DNA of 64,000 nt, taken from NCBI RefSeq assembly GCF_000344615.1, contig NZ_KB467824.1:5343125-5407124 (forward strand). Direction: 5' to 3'. A program made the position numbers and the translations under genes. The notes beneath the pieces were generated by a model. The model did not search any database. It worked only from the letters and a program-made list of their open reading frames with translations, and was not told where the DNA came from. This DNA comes from Janthinobacterium sp. CG3. GTDB lineage: Bacteria > Pseudomonadota > Gammaproteobacteria > Burkholderiales > Burkholderiaceae_D. Position 1 is the stretch's first letter. Each line of letters begins with the position of its first letter. Shown here one piece after another: positions 26,801 through 33,997 of the stretch.

Positions 26801-27749
26801 GCACACTAAAGTTGGCTATCAGTTAGGGTCTATTGCAATTGGTGTTCTTTCCGTTATCTATTGTGAAGGCGGAGCTTGGGCGTGCAATGCCGAGGGGCAA
26901 GCCATTTGGGCTGGTTTCGCCGGTAGATCATTTGGCGAGGCGGTAAAAATTGGGGTTATAGCCGGTGCGACTTCCTATGCCATGAACGCGGTCGGGGGCG
27001 AATGGGTTGGATCTGGTGATACAGCTACCGCTTACTCATCTTTTATGAACACCGTTGGCCATGCGGCAGTGGGCTGCGCTTCTTCATTGGCGAACAGTGG
27101 CAGTTGTCAAAGCGGTGCGGTAGCGGGTGGACTTTCGGCTGCTTGGGGAAATTATGGGCCGGGATATGTCGTTGGTAATACAGCGGGATCTATTATTCAA
27201 AATACTATGGTTGCTGCCGCAATCGGCGGTACTACGTCGGTTTTGAGTGGAGGAAACTTCGCAAATGGGGCGACGACTGGGGCGTTTGGGTATTTATTTA
27301 ATCACTGGGCACACGAGCTTGAACTTGCTGTGTATGGCAGGGATGCACATAAGACATTGCAAGATATTATGTATCAGGACGGACTAGTGGTTGAGCGAAA
27401 AAGTGCCGGTGGGCGCGAAGTGAACGGCCGTTTCGATATAGCACGTGCTGAGACGCTCGAACTTTGGGAAATTAAGCGATTTAGTATCGCTGGAATTGCA
27501 GCAGGTGAGATTGTGTTGAATGCCTATACGGATAACACTGGGTTTCAGCGAGGAGGAGATTTGCCAAGATTGAAGGTTGGTGATACCTTAAATCTCAGAG
27601 GGGATCACTCGACATACACGTTCAAAAATATGGGGAGAGGGCTAATCCTCTACTCGGTGGATCCAGTGCGATTCCAGATTCGACTTCCATTTCCGCTCCC
27701 ATTGCCAGGATCAAGTGCCAACCGTTTGCCTGACCCATCGCAATATTAA
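23817..27749 (+). CDS. Secreted RHS-repeat protein with PD-(D/E)XK-like nuclease toxin tip
   Basis: 1310 residues, with a signal peptide at 1-22 (LLLFVSVLGAGVANA). The RHS/YD repeats fill ~30-960 (for example YDALGRPIRVYNRD, YDIRGRKIGMTDPDTG). The core ends in the conserved GRLYDPLLGLFMQGDP...NPMTCTDPTGY, at residue 965, where the shell protein is expected to be cut. The tip (966-1310) begins with a Gly/Ala-rich pre-toxin region ending GAFGYLFN. From ~1174, GRDAH is followed by RFDI (Asp1207) and LELWEIK (Glu1218, Lys1220), a D-(E-x-K) pattern of restriction-endonuclease-like toxins. Base composition turns AT-rich exactly after the core, which suggests that the tip was swapped in. The targets, DNA or otherwise, are inference. 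Confidence 0.85.
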   Translation: MRKVVSSLLLFVSVLGAGVANAQVPPNPYNYSRGSAFEYDATSGLLTSETVEPNNPASCVTTTYLYDSYGNKRSASVANCAGAGGNDVFLTRASSSTYSAQTVTVAGINVAIPPGTFPTVVNNALSQSESKTFDPRFGAVLSLTGPNALTTTWELDDFGRTVRESRADGTSSVSYYCYLAGKGVDTSSSTPGCPAPTSSEAPVEAISFVHSEQRNTSNVKNGPFSRAYMDRVGRKIRTVTEAFDGATQPGGVDRLIVQDTDYSVHGAPLVTTQPYFLDTRASINGGAANSYGMSTSEYDALGRPIRVYNRDPLGGDSATFGSRGTVPAAVTTIAYSGLTVTTTSDKGQTRIEEKNADGKLVRVTDAFGAQIAYQHDAFGNLLQTKDALQNIVTVRYDIRGRKIGMTDPDTGTWEYNYNALGELVWQRNPNQLANGQATTMAYDKLGRMTSRIEPEYTSTWTYDNCVKGVGKLCATSTTNGVSRKMVYDALGRPVNARTTVSGGPSFASAVSYDADDGRPSSQTYPSGLKVNYNYTAKGFLSTLTMATTATVGGKAVATLWQAQAYNALGQVEKQLYGNNVVGRASFDAATGRVSGTSAGIGAATAVMNYSYSWDSLNHLTGRADANGDGATGAVTDGFDYDAVGRLKSYSVSAAQIPGLTRVVTLEYNALGSMLYKSDVGEYGYPVQGAGVTQPHAVQWVNGRDSSSKFGSYYKYDLNGNVTESTGAAYRSVSYTSFNLPDAQTGLKGVGGVRYTWQYDENHQRIKETRVNTSGTRTTWMVHPDNAGGLSFESEQNGAATSNRHYLSAGGMSIGVLVSSGALPVLAAAQTEPTALSSIVFDKVEYWHKDHLGSLVATTNESGVVTARYSYDPFGKRRTASGKYDEQGRLLYDWNGTSSGTDRGYTGHEHLDDVGVIHMNGRLYDPLLGLFMQGDPYIQDPSDLQNYNRYGYCYNNPMTCTDPTGYKSLWMKIRPQSPFSGGGLADPGGYVLSKVAHTKVGYQLGSIAIGVLSVIYCEGGAWACNAEGQAIWAGFAGRSFGEAVKIGVIAGATSYAMNAVGGEWVGSGDTATAYSSFMNTVGHAAVGCASSLANSGSCQSGAVAGGLSAAWGNYGPGYVVGNTAGSIIQNTMVAAAIGGTTSVLSGGNFANGATTGAFGYLFNHWAHELELAVYGRDAHKTLQDIMYQDGLVVERKSAGGREVNGRFDIARAETLELWEIKRFSIAGIAAGEIVLNAYTDNTGFQRGGDLPRLKVGDTLNLRGDHSTYTFKNMGRGLILYSVDPVRFQIRLPFPLPLPGSSANRLPDPSQY

Positions 27750-27776
27750 TTTTTTCCGGTGAATATGGAGGGAAAC

Positions 27777-28685
27777 ATGAGTCATGAACCCGATGTTAAT
27801 GCTAAATTATCAAGCAAGTCAATTGATTCAATGCTTTCTTGGAGAAAGAGACTTGGTGGTATTCGAGGAGATTTTGAAAAAAGTGGATTTTGTTTGCCAA
27901 GTATGGAGATGCGTTATATTGAATCGCTGAGAAGCAGAGGCGAGGACGAGCGAGAGCTAGAGTTTTATCTTGATGAGATAACCAGGGAGTCATTTAATTT
28001 GCCAAGAGGTATTTGGAACGTTGACGCCAGAAAGGTTCTCCCCCTTCATCTTCGGTCTAGTTATATTGATCTGCTTCAAGCTAAAATAGACTCTAAATCG
28101 CTTGTCTTACCAGTTGGTTCGCCGATTCATAAAATAATAGATGTAAATTATTTTATTTATTCTCGATTGGCAATTGATGCTAATGACCGGTGGAAAAAAT
28201 ATATTTCTGATGTGAAATTGCAAAAAAAAAGAGAAATCGATAAATTCAATAAAAAGATTGCACATTTTTCGCCGCGCTGTATGGACTTAACTGCAATAAA
28301 TGCAACGAGATTAATTATTTCTATTGCAAATGAGCTGGGGGTTGAGTGCTGTTTGGTTGAGAAGGGGGAGAATTGTAGAGTCGTTCTTCGGTCGATGATT
28401 ACTGATGAGCTGTATGCGTATTTTGAATGGAGCGATCCCGTTGTGCTGCGAAAGTGGGGGGCGTTACAAATATCAGTTATGGTACAAGAATCTGATTTGC
28501 CGATTTGGGCCCCAAATCAATTTCGAGCTTGGCCATATGTAGCTAGTTTAGGAGGGATGGCTCCCGGTATAGACTGGTATGCGTGGAGGAATGAGGACTG
28601 GGATAGCGTGGTGCTCGGGGTGCTTGCAAATATAGAATTTTTTAAATTGTGTTTTCCAGTTTGTAAAAATGAAGATAAAATTTAA
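27777..28685 (+). CDS. Candidate immunity protein for the RHS toxin tip
   Basis: 302 residues. The ATG at 27777 follows a perfect GGAGG site; an in-frame GTG at 27759 is less likely. It begins 27 bases after the RHS stop and is as AT-rich as the toxin tip. The protein has no signal peptide or membrane helix. The N-terminal half is charged and alpha-helical (SRGEDERELEFYLDEI). The C-terminal half is mixed (AYFEWSDPVVLRKWGALQI), with Trp-rich ends (DWYAWRNEDWDSV). I recognise no family. Position, composition and size make it the obvious immunity candidate; the RHS protein carries a signal peptide, so whether immunity acts in the cytoplasm is an open point. Confidence 0.55.
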   Translation: MSHEPDVNAKLSSKSIDSMLSWRKRLGGIRGDFEKSGFCLPSMEMRYIESLRSRGEDERELEFYLDEITRESFNLPRGIWNVDARKVLPLHLRSSYIDLLQAKIDSKSLVLPVGSPIHKIIDVNYFIYSRLAIDANDRWKKYISDVKLQKKREIDKFNKKIAHFSPRCMDLTAINATRLIISIANELGVECCLVEKGENCRVVLRSMITDELYAYFEWSDPVVLRKWGALQISVMVQESDLPIWAPNQFRAWPYVASLGGMAPGIDWYAWRNEDWDSVVLGVLANIEFFKLCFPVCKNEDKI

Positions 28686-29016
28686 TGCAATTGTGTTGAT
28701 GTAAAAAATTTTTAAAAACGAAGTGCAACACCTTCTCCTGTAAGGAGCCCCCGTGGCGAAAAAACTACAAATATTTTGACTCTTCCTGCTAAATTTGTTG
28801 TAGATTGGTCTGCTATTTTTGTTTATTATGAGTTGCTCTATTTCGGAAAAATCTTTGCTAGCCTTGATCCACTTTAATATGAGCAAGAAAGAATTTATGT
28901 GAGGAAGGGGAAGCTTGGTTGGGAGTTTTCTTGCATGTCGCGACCGGAATTTTCTTGTGATAACTGGAAAAATAAGACGGGTTGGTGAAAGTGTATTGTT
29001 TGAGTTTTGATAAAAT
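28686..29016. other. AT-rich spacer between RHS module and secretion operon
   Basis: No supported gene is seen. A short hairpin CTCCT-GTA-AGGAG lies at 28735-28747. An open frame without an ATG ends at 28877 (reading VVDWSAIFVYYELLYFGKIF near its end) and could be a scrap of a displaced tip or immunity gene. The AT-rich composition continues into the first part of the next gene. Confidence 0.4.
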
Positions 29017-29577
29017 ATGTATTATTCTAATATATCAAATTTTTTGTTGAAACGGGCGGCTGGATTGCATTTTTTAATTCGTCTTCATTTTCCTTGGTTA
29101 ATGAGTGTGGTATTGTTTTTTTTATCTATCGGAATTTCGCTGCGGGAGTTGCCAGAGATGGATGCGAATAATTATTTGTTGGCCCACAAAAAACGTTCAC
29201 TGGAAACCCGATTGCACACCTCCGTCAATACATCTATTGTTAAAGTGCGAGAGAGTTTTGGCGTTGGTTTCGCACCGTACAGTAGCTTGCCTGCAGTAAT
29301 TAGTAGTTTTCAAGATTTGAGTACAAAAAATGGATTAGAATTGTTGGAGGCGAGCTATAGGCCTGGTTCCGATGTTTCAAACACGAGGTTTGGACGGATC
29401 GAAATCAATGCGCGTTTAAAGGGCGCTTACCGTCCACTGAAAAAAGTTCTTGCGGAGCTATTGATGTCGCATGAAGGATTGGCACTGGAAGGTGTCTCAC
29501 TGCGGCGCAATCGTTCGGTCGACGCGGTCCTAGACATGGAATTGCGGTTTACTTTTTTTTATCGGAAGGACGCATGA
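29017..29577 (+). CDS. GspM/PilO-like inner-membrane component
   Basis: 186 residues. One membrane helix (~25-43, PWLMSVVLFFLSIGISL) is followed by a coiled-coil-like stretch and a C-terminal ferredoxin-like domain with alternating strands. This is the layout of PilO/GspMb. The ATG at 29017 lacks a strong ribosome-binding site; an internal ATG at 29101 is possible but would cut the membrane helix. It is the first gene of a run of ten same-strand genes for a type II secretion/type IV pilus-like machine, and its stop overlaps the next start (ATGA). PilO-type proteins join the PilM/PilN-like proteins, encoded at the other end of this operon, to the PilP/secretin part. The family call is from topology and context; sequence identity looks low. 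Confidence 0.6.
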   Translation: MYYSNISNFLLKRAAGLHFLIRLHFPWLMSVVLFFLSIGISLRELPEMDANNYLLAHKKRSLETRLHTSVNTSIVKVRESFGVGFAPYSSLPAVISSFQDLSTKNGLELLEASYRPGSDVSNTRFGRIEINARLKGAYRPLKKVLAELLMSHEGLALEGVSLRRNRSVDAVLDMELRFTFFYRKDA

Positions 29578-30098
29578 TGCTTACGCGCCGACATGGCTTA
29601 GTGCTGGCTGCCATGGTCACGATGATGCTGGTTGCGTGGACCGCATGGCGTGATTCGCCAGATTTACCTGCTTCCTCCGCTAGGGTGCCGCATGCAGCTA
29701 AATCAGTGGACGTGGTAACTGGCCAGCCGGCGGCCACTGCGGCGCGCGGCGAATTTGACCGCGACCCCTTGCTCGAGGCCACCGCCGACCCCTTCCAGGT
29801 TGTGACTTTTTTTCCACCACAGCCGAAGTTCGTGGCGCCGCCGCCTCCGGCGCTGCCGCCGGCCCCGGTCAAGCCGGTCGCTCCGCCTTTTCCCTTCCTC
29901 TATTTCGGCCGGATGGTCGACGTGAACGGCAAGCTGGTCACCTATCTGACGCGTGACGATGTATTAATTCCAATCCGGGCCAAGGAAACACTGGATAATG
30001 TATACCGCATCGATGCGATGACCGAGACGGAAATCGTGGTGACGCATTTGCCTTCGAATGAAAAAGTAACGATCACTACGCAGTCGGCGTCAAACTAG
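29574..30098 (+). CDS. PilP/GspC-like periplasmic connector
   Basis: 174 residues with an N-terminal membrane anchor (LVLAAMVTMMLVAWTAW), a Pro/Ala-rich linker (APPPPALPPAPVKPVAPP) and a small beta-domain (FPFLYFGRMVDVNGKLVTYL to the end). The beta-domain resembles the HR/PilP domain that binds the N0 domain of secretins. The start overlaps the stop of the PilO-like gene. In these machines the protein links the inner-membrane platform to the outer-membrane ring. The exact family is uncertain because these connectors diverge quickly. Confidence 0.6.
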   Translation: MMLTRRHGLVLAAMVTMMLVAWTAWRDSPDLPASSARVPHAAKSVDVVTGQPAATAARGEFDRDPLLEATADPFQVVTFFPPQPKFVAPPPPALPPAPVKPVAPPFPFLYFGRMVDVNGKLVTYLTRDDVLIPIRAKETLDNVYRIDAMTETEIVVTHLPSNEKVTITTQSASN

Positions 30099-30131
30099 TT
30101 TCTGCGTTCGTTGGCGTATCGGCTTGCGTTG

Positions 30132-30184
30132 TTGTGCCCACGCTGCGGGCGCCATGGCACGCGTGGGCACAAGAACGTGCCCAC
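30132..30184. repeat. GTGCCCAC/GTGGGCAC inverted repeats
   Basis: TTGTGCCCACGC (30132-30143) pairs perfectly with GCGTGGGCACAA (30161-30172), and GTGGGCAC (30163-30170) can also pair with GTGCCCAC (30177-30184). The alternative hairpins overlap, so only one forms at a time. This looks like a dispersed intergenic palindromic element lying inside the secretion operon, just before the secretin gene. Confidence 0.65.
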
Positions 30185-30255
30185 CCTACGTCACGAAGTT
30201 GCCACTATCGGCCATTCAATGGAATGGCCAGTCTTCATAATTCAGGAGTATCGCG

Positions 30256-32571
30256 TTGTTTGACAGGGGAATGTATTTCAGGTGGACCGCCGCGGCGTTG
30301 GCGGCCGCGTCGCTGGCCGGTTGCAGCGCGCAATTCATCCGCGACGACGCGCAGGAGCAGATCAAGGCCGGCCTGTATGAAAAGGCGCTCAAGACGTATG
30401 ACGACGCCCTGGCGCGCTACCCGGAAAACGTGACGCTGCGCACCGGCCAGATCAGCGCGCGCGAAACTGTCTTCAACCGCTTGTTGACGGCGGCGACGTC
30501 GGCGCGTGCCGGCGGCAACGACAAGGCCGCCTTGGATATCTTGCAGCGCGCGCTGGCCATCAACCCGAACGAGGAGCGCGCCAAGGCGATGCGCCTGGAT
30601 ATCGACCGCGACCTGCGCCAGCGCGAGGCGGTGGTGAACGCCAAGGAGTTGGCCGCGAAGGGTATGCGCGAGCGCGCGATGGTCACGGTCGAGGCGGCCT
30701 TGAAGGATAATCCGAAGAACGCCGAGCTGCTGGCCTTGCAGCGCCAGTGGGAACTCGACGTGCGCCAGTCCGAGTTGGTGTCGGCGCGGCTGGCCGAGAC
30801 GCGGCCGATTTCGCTCGATTTTCGCGACGCCAATCTGCGCATGGTGCTGGAAGTACTGACGCGTAACAGCGGCATCAATTTCATTCTCGACAAGGACGTG
30901 CGCCAGGATTTGCGCGCCACGGTGTTTCTGCGCCAGACCCGCCTGGAGGACGCGCTCGACCTGATCACCACCACCAGCCAGTTGACGTACAAGGTGCTCG
31001 ACACGGCGACCGTGCTGATTTATCCGAAGACCCCGGAAAAGGCGCGCGAATACCAGGACTTGGTGATCCGCGCGTTTTACCTGTCCAGCGCCGACGTGAA
31101 GCAAACCGCCAGCCTGCTGAAAACCATGCTGAAGATCCGCGAGCCCTTCATCGATGAAAAGCTCAATCTGATTATGATCCGCGAAACGCCGGAGACGGTG
31201 CGGTTGGCCGAGCGCCTGATCGCGCTGCATGATTTGTCGGAGCCGGAGGTGATGATGGAGGTCGAGGTGCTGGAAATTAAGAGTTCCAGCCTGACCGAGC
31301 TGGGCGTCAAGTATCCGGACAGTTTTACGCTGACGCCGATGACGGCGGCCGGCACCACCAATTTCAACCTGGGCAACGTGAAGAATATCAACCGCGATAC
31401 GATCGGTATCAACGTGCCCAATGTGCTTATCAATTTGCACCGCGACGTTGGCAACGTCCACATCCTGGCCAATCCGAAAATCCGTGCTCGCAACCGCGAG
31501 AAGGCGAAAATCCTTATCGGCGATAAGCTGCCGGTCATTACCACCACCGGCAGCGCCACCAATAGCGGCTTCATTTCCGAATCGGTGCAGTACGTCGACG
31601 TCGGCCTCAAGCTGGAGGTCGAACCGAACATCTATCTGGACGACGAGGTGGCCATCAAGATTGGCATGGAGGTCAGTTCGCTGGTGCGCGAGATTAAGAC
31701 TTCCGGCGGCTCGCTGGTGTACCAGATCGGCACGCGCACGGCCAACACGGTGCTACGCCTGCGCGACGGCGAAACCCAGTTGCTGGCCGGCTTGATCAGC
31801 AACGAGGAGCGGATGAGCGCGAACCGCGTGCCGGGCATGGGCGACCTGCCGCTGGTCGGGCGGCTGTTTTCTTCGCAGCGCGACGACGGCCAGCGCACCG
31901 AGATCGTGTTGTCGATCACCCCGCGCATCGTGCGCAATATTCGCCGCCCGGACGTGAACCAGACCGAATTCTGGTCCGGCACCGAGAACGACATTCGTAG
32001 CCGGCCGCTGACGCTGCCAAAGGTGGCTGATCCGAAGGCGCCGGCGGACAAGGCGCCGGGCGCCGCCAACGCACCGGGCGCCGTCAATGGACCGGCCATC
32101 AACGCGCCGGCCGGCGCCGTGCCTGCCGCGCTGGTGCCGCTGGCAGCGCCGGAAGCGCCGGCGGCCGCGTCCCTGAAGCTGGTGGCGCCGGCGGAAGTGA
32201 AGCTTGGCGAGACCTTCAGCGTGCATTTGAACGTGAGCGCAACCTCGCCGCTACGCGGCATGCCGGTGGAGCTGGTGTTTAACGCCAAGGCGCTGGAGGT
32301 GTTGGACGCCGACGAGGGCGCCTTTTTCACCCAGGACGGCGCGGCCATCAGCAAAACCAAGGTGCTGGAACAAAACAAGGGCCACGCCTCGATGGCGATC
32401 CTGCGCAACATCGCCGAGGGCGCCAAGGGGGAGGGGACGGCGATGACGTTTAAGTTCAAGGCGATCGCCGCCGGGCCGACGCAGATTCGCCTGGCCTCGG
32501 CCAGCGCGATCGCCATGCCGCCGGTGGCGTTGCCGCCGCCGCCGCCGCCGACCAATATCACGGTGAAGTGA
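30256..32571 (+). CDS. gspD: Lipoprotein secretin with TPR-like N-terminus and C-terminal cohesin domain
   Basis: 771 residues from a TTG at 30256, chosen because AGGAG lies seven bases upstream; the ATG at 30271 is too close to its own purine run. The lipobox is SLAGC (~residue 23), so the protein is lipidated. Residues ~30-170 hold TPR-like helices. Residues ~175-330 hold secretin N0/N1-type domains (ISLDFRDANLRMVLEVL). Residues ~330-570 form the secretin core ending VPGMGDLPLVGRLFSS and TEIVLSITPRIVR. After a Pro/Ala linker, residues ~635-755 form a cohesin-like beta-sandwich (KLGETFSVHLNVSA...GMPVELVFNAKALEVL). It should form the outer-membrane ring. The cohesin-like tail is unusual for a secretin. 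Confidence 0.87.
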   Translation: MFDRGMYFRWTAAALAAASLAGCSAQFIRDDAQEQIKAGLYEKALKTYDDALARYPENVTLRTGQISARETVFNRLLTAATSARAGGNDKAALDILQRALAINPNEERAKAMRLDIDRDLRQREAVVNAKELAAKGMRERAMVTVEAALKDNPKNAELLALQRQWELDVRQSELVSARLAETRPISLDFRDANLRMVLEVLTRNSGINFILDKDVRQDLRATVFLRQTRLEDALDLITTTSQLTYKVLDTATVLIYPKTPEKAREYQDLVIRAFYLSSADVKQTASLLKTMLKIREPFIDEKLNLIMIRETPETVRLAERLIALHDLSEPEVMMEVEVLEIKSSSLTELGVKYPDSFTLTPMTAAGTTNFNLGNVKNINRDTIGINVPNVLINLHRDVGNVHILANPKIRARNREKAKILIGDKLPVITTTGSATNSGFISESVQYVDVGLKLEVEPNIYLDDEVAIKIGMEVSSLVREIKTSGGSLVYQIGTRTANTVLRLRDGETQLLAGLISNEERMSANRVPGMGDLPLVGRLFSSQRDDGQRTEIVLSITPRIVRNIRRPDVNQTEFWSGTENDIRSRPLTLPKVADPKAPADKAPGAANAPGAVNGPAINAPAGAVPAALVPLAAPEAPAAASLKLVAPAEVKLGETFSVHLNVSATSPLRGMPVELVFNAKALEVLDADEGAFFTQDGAAISKTKVLEQNKGHASMAILRNIAEGAKGEGTAMTFKFKAIAAGPTQIRLASASAIAMPPVALPPPPPPTNITVK

Positions 32572-32580
32572 GCCCGCGCG

Positions 32581-33063
32581 ATGCTGCTGTTCAGGCGGGG
32601 CTATTCGATGATCGAGCTGCTGGTCGTCATGGCGGTGCTCGGCATTCTCGCGACGGCGGCGATGCCGCTGGTGGAGTTGACGGCGAAGCGCAACAAGGAG
32701 CGCGAGCTCAAGCAGGCGGTGTGGGAAATCCGCCGCGCCATCGACGCATATAAATTGGCCTTCGACGCCGGCCGCATCGCCCCCACCACCAACACCAGCG
32801 GCTACCCGCCGTCGTTGGAGGCCTTGACCAAGGGCGTGCCGGATTTGCTGGCCGGCGGCCAGCCGCTGTATTTGTTGCGGCGGCTGCCGAAGGATCCGTT
32901 CGCGCCGGCGGACGGCCAGGACAAGCCGGGCGCCGTGCCGTCGTGGGGCGTGCGCAGCTACGCGTCGACGGCGGACGAGCCGAAGCCGGGCGCGGACGTG
33001 TTCGACGTCTATTCAACCTCGGAGGGAACCGGCATGAACGGCGTTCCGTATCGGCTATGGTGA
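32581..33063 (+). CDS. Type II secretion pseudopilin (GspG-like)
   Basis: 160 residues. A short leader, MLLFRRG, precedes the prepilin cleavage site and the hydrophobic helix YSMIELLVVMAVLGILATA, with the conserved Glu at position +5. The C-terminal domain has WEIRRAIDAYKLAFDAGR, YPPSLEALTKGVP and LLRRLPKDPF, the usual GspG features. It starts 10 bases after the secretin stop and overlaps the next pseudopilin. It would be processed by a prepilin peptidase not encoded in this window. Confidence 0.83.
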   Translation: MLLFRRGYSMIELLVVMAVLGILATAAMPLVELTAKRNKERELKQAVWEIRRAIDAYKLAFDAGRIAPTTNTSGYPPSLEALTKGVPDLLAGGQPLYLLRRLPKDPFAPADGQDKPGAVPSWGVRSYASTADEPKPGADVFDVYSTSEGTGMNGVPYRLW

Positions 33064-33446
33064 GCCGGAGCGGCGGCGTGCGCCGCGGCTTTACCTTGAT
33101 CGAGCTGTTGGTCGTCATGGCGTTGATCGGCATGCTGTTGTCGCTGTCGGTGCCGCGCTACTTCGGCAACGTCGACAAGGCCAAGGAGTCGGTGCTGCGC
33201 CAGGACCTGGCGCAGATGCGCGACGCCGTCGACAAGTATTTCGGCGACGTCGGCCGCTATCCGGAGTCGCTCGAGGAGATCGTCGAGAAGCGCTACCTGC
33301 GCAAGATCCCGGTCGACCCGATTACGGACCGGGCCGACAGCTGGATCGTGGTGGCGCCGGAAAAAAAGGAGGCGGGCAAGGTGTTCGACGTCAAAAGCGG
33401 CGCCCCCGGCAAGGCCCGCGACGGCAGCGATTATGCGACTTGGTGA
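33057..33446 (+). CDS. gspG: Major pseudopilin (GspG-like)
   Basis: 129 residues from the ATG at 33057, overlapping the previous stop. The leader ends in Gly, and the mature part starts FTLIELLVVMALIGMLLSL with the Glu at +5. It has a single N-terminal helix and a short C-terminal domain (LRQDLAQMRDAVDKYFGDVG, YPESLEEIVEKRYLRKIPVD), the classic GspG pattern in which the chain end binds calcium or packs on the helix. It is likely the main subunit of the secretion pseudopilus. It overlaps the third pseudopilin by 14 bases. Confidence 0.87.
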   Translation: MVSRSGGVRRGFTLIELLVVMALIGMLLSLSVPRYFGNVDKAKESVLRQDLAQMRDAVDKYFGDVGRYPESLEEIVEKRYLRKIPVDPITDRADSWIVVAPEKKEAGKVFDVKSGAPGKARDGSDYATW

Positions 33447-33912
33447 ACGCCGCCGGCGCCGGCAGGGCGGCTTCACGTATGTGGCGATGCTGTTCGCGCT
33501 GGCCATGTTCGGGGTCGGCCTGGCGGCCCTGGGCGAATCGTGGAGCGCCGCCTCGCAGCGCGAAAAGGAGGAGGAGTTGATTCAGGTCGGCCGCGCGTAT
33601 GTGTGGGCGATCGGCAATTACTACACGCGTTCGCCGGGCACGCCCAAGAACTACCCCTTGCGGCTGGATGAACTGCTCGAGGACAAGCGCTTCGTCGGCG
33701 TCGAGCGGCATTTGCGCCGGGCCTATCGTGACCCGATCAGCAACGCGCCGGAATGGGGGCTGGTGCGCGCGCCCGACGGCGGCATCATGGGCGTCTACAG
33801 CTTGAGCGACAAGGCGACCTTGCGCAAGCAGCCGCTGCTGCTGCCGGGGGCTTTCCCGCTGGTCGGGACGCGCTATTCGGAGTGGAAGTTCATTTATAAG
33901 ATGAAGCAATGA
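33433..33912 (+). CDS. Third pseudopilin-like protein
   Basis: 159 residues. After a basic leader (MRLGERRRRRQGG) comes FTYVAMLFALAMFGVGLAAL, a prepilin-type helix. Note that the +5 residue is Met/Ala instead of Glu, as in some minor pseudopilins (GspK-type lack the Glu). The C-terminal domain has KEEELIQVGRAYVWAIGNYY, NYPLRLDELLEDKRFVGV and RRAYRDPIS, which resemble GspG-like minor subunits. It probably caps the pseudopilus. The start overlaps the gspG-like gene. Confidence 0.75.
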   Translation: MRLGERRRRRQGGFTYVAMLFALAMFGVGLAALGESWSAASQREKEEELIQVGRAYVWAIGNYYTRSPGTPKNYPLRLDELLEDKRFVGVERHLRRAYRDPISNAPEWGLVRAPDGGIMGVYSLSDKATLRKQPLLLPGAFPLVGTRYSEWKFIYKMKQ

Positions 33913-33934
33913 TGACAAACAGCCGTAACCACGC

Positions 33935-33962
33935 GCCGCCGGCCCTTGTGCCGGACGGCGGC
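33935..33962 (+). terminator. Hairpin between pseudopilin and gspF genes
   Basis: GCCGCCG (33935-33941) pairs with CGGCGGC (33956-33962), and a moderately T-rich tail follows. It could attenuate transcription between the abundant pseudopilins and the assembly genes, but the T-run is weak. Confidence 0.4.
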
Positions 33963-33997
33963 CGCTATTCTTCCGTTTTAAGCTGAGTTACCGCCCG

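Noticed and set aside
23949..26804. 951-codon minus-strand open frame
   Set aside because: It is antisense to the RHS repeats, with shadow-type composition; the RHS frame carries the signal peptide and core motif.
28548..28886. 112-codon minus-strand open frame in the AT-rich spacer
   Set aside because: It overlaps the end of the candidate immunity gene, and its Lys/Ile/Phe-rich sequence without motifs looks like an AT-rich artefact.
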